64,000 nucleotides of DNA from CAYPAV01 sp964408805 (lineage in GTDB: Bacteria > Pseudomonadota > Alphaproteobacteria > UBA8366), in NCBI GenBank assembly GCA_964408805.1, contig CAYPAV010000006.1, forward strand, positions 1 to 64,000. Reading direction: 5' to 3'. Both the position numbers and the translations under genes were made by a program. Below, piece after piece: positions 17,583 to 23,420 of this stretch (the first letter of the stretch is position 1; every line of letters starts with the position of its first letter). The notes below the pieces were generated by a model. It searched no databases. It saw nothing but the letters and a program-made list of their open reading frames with translations, and was not told the origin of the DNA.

Positions 17583-17882
17583 ATGACTTCAGAAGACGAA
17601 TTCGACGAAATTGAAGAACCGACTGACGAAGCGCCCGAAGTCGCCGGTGATCAAGGGGTGGTATATGACATCCCCATCGAGATCACGGCGGTGCTTGGAG
17701 TCGCCAGTCTCAAGGTCAATCAACTCCTGAAACTCGGCCGCGGCGCCGTTGTGGAGTTGGACCGGACGGTAGGACAGCCGATCGACCTTCGCATCGACAA
17801 TCGTTTGATCGGCCGCGGCGAGGTCGTGGTCGTTGACGATCACCTTGCCGTGACACTGACCGAAATCACCAAAGTAAAATAA
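17583..17882 (+). CDS. fliN: FliN-type flagellar motor switch protein
   Basis: A 99-residue protein with an acidic N-terminal tail (about 1-25) and a single SpoA (surface presentation of antigens) domain. The segment IPIEITAVLGVASLKVNQLLKLGRGAVVELD followed by RLIGRGEVVVVDD is the FliN signature. FliN forms the lower rim of the flagellar C-ring. No other flagellar gene lies within 17 kb upstream or 46 kb downstream, so this is an orphan copy. A 7-bp stem-loop at 17467-17487 lies upstream. A type III secretion homologue is less likely given length and sequence. Confidence 0.85.
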   Translation: MTSEDEFDEIEEPTDEAPEVAGDQGVVYDIPIEITAVLGVASLKVNQLLKLGRGAVVELDRTVGQPIDLRIDNRLIGRGEVVVVDDHLAVTLTEITKVK

Positions 17883-17892
17883 CGGGCGCGGT

Positions 17893-18927
17893 CTATTTCA
17901 GTAGGCCGGACTTCCGATAGAAACGAACGGCCCCCGGATGCAGCGGCACCCCGACCGCGTCGAGCGCGCTTTCGTAACGGATCAGACCACCTTTTTGGTG
18001 ACTGGCGTCGAAGAGATCGCGCGAACGTTTGTTCCATAACGTCCTGGTGATCCGGAAGATCAACTCGGGATCGGCGGTTTCATTCACCAGCCAGATCACC
18101 GACAGACCGATGGTCCTTATCATTCTCGACTTGGTATAGACGCCGGCCGGAATGATCTTGCGGGCAAGATAGGGCCGTTTCGCGAGAAGCGCCTCCATCG
18201 CCTTGCCCGATAAAGGAATCAAGCGCGCCGGCCCCTCCGTCAACGCCTGCTCGATCACCGGGAGGGGAAAGCCACCGACCACGAAAAAGCCATCCAACTG
18301 CCCCGCCTTCAAGGCCTTCAAGGCATTGGCACCAGAAAGATAACGCGCATCGATATCCGATTTTTCGGAAAGGCCAACCGCATCCAGCACATGGCGCAAT
18401 CCCTTGAGATACGGAGAGCCCGGCCAATCCAGGGAGAGGCGACGGCCGCGCAAATTCAGGATCGAATCCGACTCGACATCGACGCGCGCGACCAGATGAA
18501 AAATCTCGGGATACAGTCCGGCGATCGCCCGAAGAGAGCTTGCGGGCGGTTGACCGGCAAAACGCCCTGTCGCGGTAAACGCTTCATACGCGATATCGGA
18601 ACGCACAAAGCCGGACACGACCTCGCCCGACAGCAATTGCTTCAGATTGGTCACATCGTCGGCCGCTGATTGGGCAATCGCGACCAAGTTCGGAACGCCG
18701 CATTCATCGCCCCGGTCGCAACTACCGGACCCGGGCGGGTTGCTGATCGCGCCCGCGACCATGCCGCCGACGAAATAGTACATACTGGCGGGATCGCCCG
18801 TCGCGATCTGGAAAATCCGAGCTTCCTGCGCATTCGCCGCGCCGGCGAACAGCAACGCGAGAACGAAGACGAACCGAATCCCCCGCTGGTGCGATCGTCG
18901 TCCGCGAATCGGTGGTCGGCTTGGCAC
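17893..18927 (-). CDS. TAXI-family TRAP transporter solute-binding protein
   Basis: A 344-residue periplasmic TAXI-type (TRAP-associated extracytoplasmic immunogenic) binding protein. The pattern is IATGDPASMYYFVGGMVAGAI at the start of the mature protein, then QSAADDVTNLKQLLSGEV, RLSLDWPGSPY and a DGFFVVGGFP segment. I place the start at the GTG at 18927, which gives a signal peptide ending in ANAQ and has GGAG nine bases upstream; the frame is open further but would overlap the divergent hydrolase gene. No TRAP membrane subunits (DctQM or fused 4TM-12TM) occur in the window, so its transporter must be encoded elsewhere. The ligand is unknown, though TAXI proteins often bind glutamate-like acids. 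Confidence 0.82.
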   Translation of the reverse strand: MPSRPPIRGRRSHQRGIRFVFVLALLFAGAANAQEARIFQIATGDPASMYYFVGGMVAGAISNPPGSGSCDRGDECGVPNLVAIAQSAADDVTNLKQLLSGEVVSGFVRSDIAYEAFTATGRFAGQPPASSLRAIAGLYPEIFHLVARVDVESDSILNLRGRRLSLDWPGSPYLKGLRHVLDAVGLSEKSDIDARYLSGANALKALKAGQLDGFFVVGGFPLPVIEQALTEGPARLIPLSGKAMEALLAKRPYLARKIIPAGVYTKSRMIRTIGLSVIWLVNETADPELIFRITRTLWNKRSRDLFDASHQKGGLIRYESALDAVGVPLHPGAVRFYRKSGLLK

Positions 18928-18987
18928 GGTCTCGAACTCCGACGTAATGGAATCGCTGGTTTTAACGATCCCGAGGAACGCACGCAA

Positions 18988-19860
18988 ATGGCGGAAGACT
19001 GGACCCATCACGAAGCGGCACTCACCGACCTTAAAATGCACTATGTGCGCCAAGGCACGGGCATGCCGTTGATCTTGATCCACGGCTGGCCGGAATTTTG
19101 GTACACATGGCACAAGAACATCCCGGCCCTCTCCCCGAACTTCGACGTCATCGCACCCGATCTTCGCGGTTTCGGTGATAGCGGAAAACCAGCCACGCCG
19201 CCGACGCTGGAGACTTACATCGACGATATTATCGAACTGGCGGATGTCCTGGGTTTGGGCCGCTTCGGGCTCGTGGGACACGATGTCGGTGCTTTTATTC
19301 TACAAAACGTCGGCCGCCGCGTTCCGGAGCGCGTCATCGGCCTCTTCTTCTTCAATTGCCCACATCCCGGCATCGGGCATCGATGGATCGAGAACGGCCA
19401 CTACCAGGAACTATGGTATCAGACCTTTCACCAACAGGATTGGGCAGCGGACCTGGTCGGCCAAAACCGAGAGAGCTGCCGACTCTATCTCCGTCACTTC
19501 CTGCGCCATTGGAGCCACCGGGACGACGCCTTCGACGACGACCTGGAACGCTGGGTCGACAATTTCATGAAGCCGGGCAATCTTCAGGGTGGCTTCAACT
19601 GGTATCGGGCGATGGACGCCTTCCGCCGGGCGGTGATCGTCGAGGGACCGCCCGACCTACCGATAATCGAGCCACCAAGCCATGTCCTCTGGGGTTCCAA
19701 GGATACGGTTCTGCTGGCGGACTGGGCCGACAATCTTGATGACTATTTTCGAGAGGTAAAGATCGAGGTCGCGGAGTCGGCGGGTCACTTCGTTCACTAC
19801 GAGCGCCCCGATCTCGCCAATGACCGTATCACAGCCTTTTTTCGCGAGCGGTCCGCGTAG
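18988..19860 (+). CDS. Alpha/beta hydrolase, epoxide-hydrolase type
   Basis: A 290-residue alpha/beta hydrolase with an aspartate nucleophile (D99 in GHDVGAF), the pattern of epoxide hydrolases and haloalkane dehalogenases rather than serine esterases. The oxyanion motif HGWP lies at 32-35, and the catalytic His is in AGHFVHYERP near the C-terminus. The cap domain is rich in Trp and His. The ATG at 18988 follows GAGGAACG. It is divergent from the TAXI gene with only 60 nt between starts, so both promoters must be packed there or overlap the coding regions. Substrate unknown. Confidence 0.82.
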   Translation: MAEDWTHHEAALTDLKMHYVRQGTGMPLILIHGWPEFWYTWHKNIPALSPNFDVIAPDLRGFGDSGKPATPPTLETYIDDIIELADVLGLGRFGLVGHDVGAFILQNVGRRVPERVIGLFFFNCPHPGIGHRWIENGHYQELWYQTFHQQDWAADLVGQNRESCRLYLRHFLRHWSHRDDAFDDDLERWVDNFMKPGNLQGGFNWYRAMDAFRRAVIVEGPPDLPIIEPPSHVLWGSKDTVLLADWADNLDDYFREVKIEVAESAGHFVHYERPDLANDRITAFFRERSA

Positions 19861-19866
19861 AGGCGC

Positions 19867-19983
19867 TTAAAGCCGTACGTTCGATGTGCTGAACACGTCG
19901 GCGACACTGGCATCGCCGAGCACGATGGCGGCGATTATCGCGATGACGATGGCCGCGACCACGCTCGATATAAAGGCTTTCAT
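19867..19983 (-). CDS. 38-residue hydrophobic small protein
   Basis: A very short open frame with a strong ribosome site (AAGGGAGG five bases before the ATG). It encodes one membrane-spanning helix at about residues 3-23, rich in Ala, Ile and Val, followed by a polar tail that ends FSTSNVRL. Small proteins with this layout and a similar C-terminal tail are, as far as I recall, widespread unnamed products in alphaproteobacteria. It lies 73 nt after the WD40-cytochrome gene on the same strand, so it may be the last gene of the formate dehydrogenase operon, and it converges on the hydrolase. Function unknown. Confidence 0.7.
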   Translation of the reverse strand: MKAFISSVVAAIVIAIIAAIVLGDASVADVFSTSNVRL

Positions 19984-20056
19984 CGGTACCTCCCTTATCT
20001 CTTTCGTAAATTCTAGCGCCGTCGGCGCCTGGCGCAAACCGTCAATTCTCTTCTGA

Positions 20057-21367
20057 TCATTGAACGATCTTTTTTAGGAAGGCAATTAACTCGGCTCGAT
20101 CCCTCGGATCGGGAATTCGCTGCAACGGCATCTTGCTGCCGGGAGTGAAGCGGTCCGGCCCCTCGGCGAACAACGCATCGACCGTTCGCTCGGTCCAAAC
20201 GAGATCGCTGCCCCGCAAAGCCTTCGAGTATGCATAACCCTTGGCCGTACCGGCCTGGCGTCCAAAGACTCCGTATAGCGTCGGGCCGGCGCGATGACCG
20301 CCGTCGCGGGTCACGGTATGGCAGGCTTGGCATTTCCTGAACAACTTGGCGCCGCGACCGCCCTTCGCGAGCAGCGCCGCCATCGGATCGGGCGCACGCG
20401 TCCGATCGCCAAGGGCGATACCTCGCGCGATGTCCCAGACCTTGACCACCTCGTCGCCGCCGGCCGAGATCAGCCGATCACCTTCCGGCGCGAACCGAAG
20501 CGACCACACCGGACCCTGGTGTCCAGATAGGCGCCGCTCGGCGACCCCACTCGCGAGGTTCCATAGAATAATATCGCGATCGATCCCCGCCGACGCGGCC
20601 CATTTCCCGTCGGGCGATATGGCGAGCGCCATGATCGAACCCTCATGCCCGTGAAGAATCCGCAATTCGCGTCCGCTCTTCAGATCCCATTCACGCAGCG
20701 TCTTGTCGACGCTGACCGAATAAAGGCGCCGGCCGTCCGGATGAAACGCAACCGCCGTCACACCGAATTCGTGGCCTCGCAATGCGAATACCGCTGTCCC
20801 GTCCTCCACCCGCCAAAGCCGGACGGAGGAGTCGTAGCTGCCGCTCGCGAGGAATTTCCCATCCAGCGAAAACGCCACCGCGTTGACGTTGTTGTCGTGA
20901 CCCTCGATGACCCTGACCGCACGCCCCGTCGCGAGATCCCAAATCCGGATCGTGCGATCCCAGCCGGCCGACGCCGCCAGGCGGCCCTTGGGCGAGACCG
21001 CGACCGCCGCCACCCTGCCCTTGTGTCCGATCAGTTCCGTCTTCAACTCGCCGGCGATAGTCCAATGGAGGACCGCCCCATCGTCGCTCGCTGAAACCGC
21101 GTGCAGACCATCCTGCGTAAAAGCAACGCCATTGACGGGACCTTGGTGACGTTCGAAGCGTCCCAGCTCGCGCTGACTCTCAAGGTCCCATAAAATAACG
21201 GAGTAATCGAAACTGGCCGAAAGGACGGTGCGGCCGTTGGGTGCAACGGCGATTCCCTTCACGAAACCGCCGTGACCAACAAGATCCGCCAAGGCGCTCC
21301 AGGCCATGGCCGCCAGTACGACCAAGAGTATCGGCAGCCGCGCGATCCGCAAGGCGCGGATACTCAC
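20057..21367 (-). CDS. Seven-blade WD40 propeller fused to cytochrome c
   Basis: A 436-residue protein with an N-terminal signal or anchor segment (about 5-27), then seven WD40 repeats. The repeats end successively in ILWDL, LHWTI, RIWDL, RLWRV, REWDL, ILWNL and KVWDI, giving a complete propeller to about residue 320. A C-terminal class I cytochrome c domain (about 338-436) has CQACH (C346, C349, H350) and the probable Met ligand M413 in GSKMPL. Export for haem attachment implies that the whole propeller is periplasmic. It starts 3 nt after the cytochrome b subunit of formate dehydrogenase, so it is probably an electron acceptor or docking partner of that enzyme. The role is inferred from the operon alone. 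Confidence 0.88.
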   Translation of the reverse strand: MSIRALRIARLPILLVVLAAMAWSALADLVGHGGFVKGIAVAPNGRTVLSASFDYSVILWDLESQRELGRFERHQGPVNGVAFTQDGLHAVSASDDGAVLHWTIAGELKTELIGHKGRVAAVAVSPKGRLAASAGWDRTIRIWDLATGRAVRVIEGHDNNVNAVAFSLDGKFLASGSYDSSVRLWRVEDGTAVFALRGHEFGVTAVAFHPDGRRLYSVSVDKTLREWDLKSGRELRILHGHEGSIMALAISPDGKWAASAGIDRDIILWNLASGVAERRLSGHQGPVWSLRFAPEGDRLISAGGDEVVKVWDIARGIALGDRTRAPDPMAALLAKGGRGAKLFRKCQACHTVTRDGGHRAGPTLYGVFGRQAGTAKGYAYSKALRGSDLVWTERTVDALFAEGPDRFTPGSKMPLQRIPDPRDRAELIAFLKKIVQ

Positions 21368-21370
21368 GCC

Positions 21371-22477
21371 TCAATCATCGCCCGGAGACGCATACTCGCC
21401 CCCTGTCGCCTCCTCCAATTCGGCAACCCATTCGCTGTGATGCTCGCGCGCCCAGTTCTCGTCGACCAGGCCCGTGCCCATGGCATCGAAGGCGCCCTCC
21501 ATGCCCAGCGTGCCGATATAAATGTGCGCGAGAACGATCGCAATAAGCACCAATGCGGCCGCCCCATGCCAGATCTGCGACAACTGCATTTCCTGCATCG
21601 GTGTCAATGTGGTTGGCAGATCGAAGCCAACGAGGTTGAGCACCGCGTTGGTATTGGCGAAGAAAGTAAATTCGAAGGGAAACAACAAGGCCACGCCCGA
21701 AAATGCGAGCGACGTGCCGCCGAGAACCACGGCCCAGAAGATCAGCTTCTGACCGGCATTGAACTTTTCGGCCGGCGGATGGTCGCCCTCGCTGAAAAGC
21801 CCACCGCCGCGGCCAATCCATACGAAATCGTGCCGATTGGGTAAATTGTCCCTGACCCATATGACGAACACCATGGCCAACCCGATAATGAAGGCGAAGG
21901 CCAGATAGTCGTGCGCGTATTTTCCCCACAGGGTCAGCGTGGCGAAGGCATCGGGACCAAGAAGGGGTTTCAGCATATAGCGGCCGTAAAGCATGTTGAG
22001 CCCGGTCAAACCGAGAACGATGAACGATCCGGCCAACAGCCAATGGGCAAAGCGCTCGATTCCGTTGAAGCGCTCGACGACGCGATCGCTCCAACCGGCA
22101 TCGATTTTGATACGTCCCCGAAACGCGAAGAATAGCGCCAGGAGAGCGACCGTCCAGAAAAGCAGCCACCAGCCGTAGATCGAGATCGGCCCGTTGCGGA
22201 TCGCGCGCCAGCTCTCCCCTTCCGATTGAATGAGCACGCCCGCCTGCTTGTCGGGAATCGAAACCTTGCCCCTGACACCGCCTCGGATCAACCGCCAGAA
22301 TTGCGAATCGCTGGTGTTGCCGAGCGCCGAACCAGGGACCTTGCCAGACGATTGCGCAAATGCCCGGGATCCCATATCGGGGGTCGAGACGACGCCCACG
22401 GCCAGAGCCAGAACGAAAGCGAGCAAAACAAGAATCCTTCCGCCATACATCGACGTCATTTTCCTTCCTCTCATCAT
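21371..22477 (-). CDS. Formate dehydrogenase gamma subunit (cytochrome b)
   Basis: Membrane subunit (368 residues) that anchors formate dehydrogenase and passes electrons to the quinone pool through two b haems. The N-terminus has a signal-like segment and a periplasmic stretch of about 100 residues, followed by four or more membrane helices. Candidate haem histidines lie in ERFAHWLLAG, KYAHDYLAF and QIWHGAAALV/LAHIYIG. It is longer than E. coli FdnI because of the N-terminal extension, which is usual for FDH3-type gamma subunits. GGGAGG lies before the first ATG; an alternative ATG at 22459 also has a good site. It is 14 nt downstream of the small lipoprotein gene. Confidence 0.9.
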   Translation of the reverse strand: MMRGRKMTSMYGGRILVLLAFVLALAVGVVSTPDMGSRAFAQSSGKVPGSALGNTSDSQFWRLIRGGVRGKVSIPDKQAGVLIQSEGESWRAIRNGPISIYGWWLLFWTVALLALFFAFRGRIKIDAGWSDRVVERFNGIERFAHWLLAGSFIVLGLTGLNMLYGRYMLKPLLGPDAFATLTLWGKYAHDYLAFAFIIGLAMVFVIWVRDNLPNRHDFVWIGRGGGLFSEGDHPPAEKFNAGQKLIFWAVVLGGTSLAFSGVALLFPFEFTFFANTNAVLNLVGFDLPTTLTPMQEMQLSQIWHGAAALVLIAIVLAHIYIGTLGMEGAFDAMGTGLVDENWAREHHSEWVAELEEATGGEYASPGDD

Positions 22478-22491
22478 CGTTCCTCCCAGGC

Positions 22492-22698
22492 CTATCTCGC
22501 GCGTTGATTGGCGACCCGCAAGCGAAGTCGGTTGACACCTTCGCTCGATAATTTCTGGTCCGCCTTGCCGAGATACTTTCCTTTTTCATAGGCCAGAATG
22601 CGGTTTTGCTCGTCCTGGCGACAGCCGAGCAGCGCTGAACCGGCGAGCAATATCCCAATGCCACCCATCGCCAATCGACGTAACGGGGTTCTATTCAT
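22492..22698 (-). CDS. Small lipoprotein in the formate dehydrogenase operon
   Basis: A 68-residue protein with a type II signal peptide: basic start, hydrophobic core, and a lipobox LLGC with the modified cysteine at C26. The mature 43 residues are polar and end in an arginine-rich helix. The ATG at 22698 follows GGAGAACC. It lies between the Fe-S and cytochrome b subunit genes, directly after an intrinsic terminator-like hairpin and 14 nt before the cytochrome b gene. I do not recognise a family. The location suggests a periplasm-facing assembly or stability factor for the membrane-bound complex. Confidence 0.7.
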   Translation of the reverse strand: MNRTPLRRLAMGGIGILLAGSALLGCRQDEQNRILAYEKGKYLGKADQKLSSEGVNRLRLRVANQRAR

Positions 22699-22756
22699 TT
22701 CGGTTCTCCTCCGCCCCGGCGGCAAAATCACCGCCGGCGAACCGCCTCGAATTTGC

Positions 22757-22790
22757 AAAAAGGGGGGCCCCGGTCGAGGCCGCCCCTTTT
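22757..22790 (-). terminator. Terminator/attenuator inside the formate dehydrogenase operon
   Basis: AAAAGGGG at 22758-22765 pairs with CCCCTTTT at 22783-22790, extended by GGCC (22766-22769) with GGCC (22778-22781) around a one-base bulge. The stem is preceded by A and followed by T on either strand, so it works in both directions; on the minus strand it ends in five U. It lies between the Fe-S subunit stop (22813) and the lipoprotein start (22698), so it should reduce read-through into the membrane-subunit half of the operon. Confidence 0.75.
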
Positions 22791-22812
22791 CACGCAACGA
22801 ATTCCGACGCGA

Positions 22813-23409
22813 TTAGCTGCCGGATTTCAACTGATAGGCGGTGCCCCAGCCCCAGGCGCCGGAACCGAAGCCCCGTGCCACGACACGCTCGCGATAGATA
22901 TTCGCGACCTGGTCCCCATCACCGGACAGCAGCGCCTTGGTCGAGCACATTTCCGCGCAAAGCGGAAGTTTGCCCTCGGCCAGACGATTGCGACCGTATT
23001 TCTGGAACTCGGCGGAGCTATGGTCGTTCTCCGGACCACCGGCGCAGAAGGTACACTTGTCCATCTTGCCCCGGCTGCCGTAGTTGCCCGCCTGCGGATA
23101 CTGCGGCGCACCGAACGGGCATGCATAAAAGCAATACCCGCAACCAATGCAAAGGTCCTTCGAATGCAGCACCACGCCTTCATCCGTCTGGTAGAAACAA
23201 TCCACCGGACAGACCGCCATGCAAGGCGGGTCGGAACAGTGCATGCAGGCGACCGAGATCGACCGCTCGCCCGGCCTGCCGTCGTTGATCGTGACGACAC
23301 GCCGCCGATTGACGCCCCAAGGCACCTCGTGCTCGTTCTTGCACGCGGTGACGCAGGCATTGCACTCGATGCAGCGCTCGGCGTCGCAAAGGAATCTCAT
23401 TCGTGCCAT
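22813..23409 (-). CDS. fdh3B: Formate dehydrogenase FDH3 beta (Fe-S) subunit
   Basis: A 198-residue ferredoxin-like electron-transfer subunit with four cysteine clusters: CIECNACVTAC, CMHCSDPPCMAVCP, CIGCGYCFYACP and CTFC...CAEMC. This is the ligand set for four [4Fe-4S] clusters, as in FDH3-type beta subunits. It lacks the long C-terminal membrane helix of E. coli FdnH, which fits the FDH3 class. It carries electrons from the catalytic subunit to cytochrome b. It begins 11 nt after the catalytic subunit gene and is followed by the intra-operon hairpin. Confidence 0.93.
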   Translation of the reverse strand: MARMRFLCDAERCIECNACVTACKNEHEVPWGVNRRRVVTINDGRPGERSISVACMHCSDPPCMAVCPVDCFYQTDEGVVLHSKDLCIGCGYCFYACPFGAPQYPQAGNYGSRGKMDKCTFCAGGPENDHSSAEFQKYGRNRLAEGKLPLCAEMCSTKALLSGDGDQVANIYRERVVARGFGSGAWGWGTAYQLKSGS

Positions 23410-23420
23410 TTCTTTGCTCC

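Noticed and set aside
18928..19281. N-terminal extension of the TAXI protein
   Set aside because: It overlaps the divergent hydrolase gene and would place about 118 unconserved residues before a clear signal peptide.
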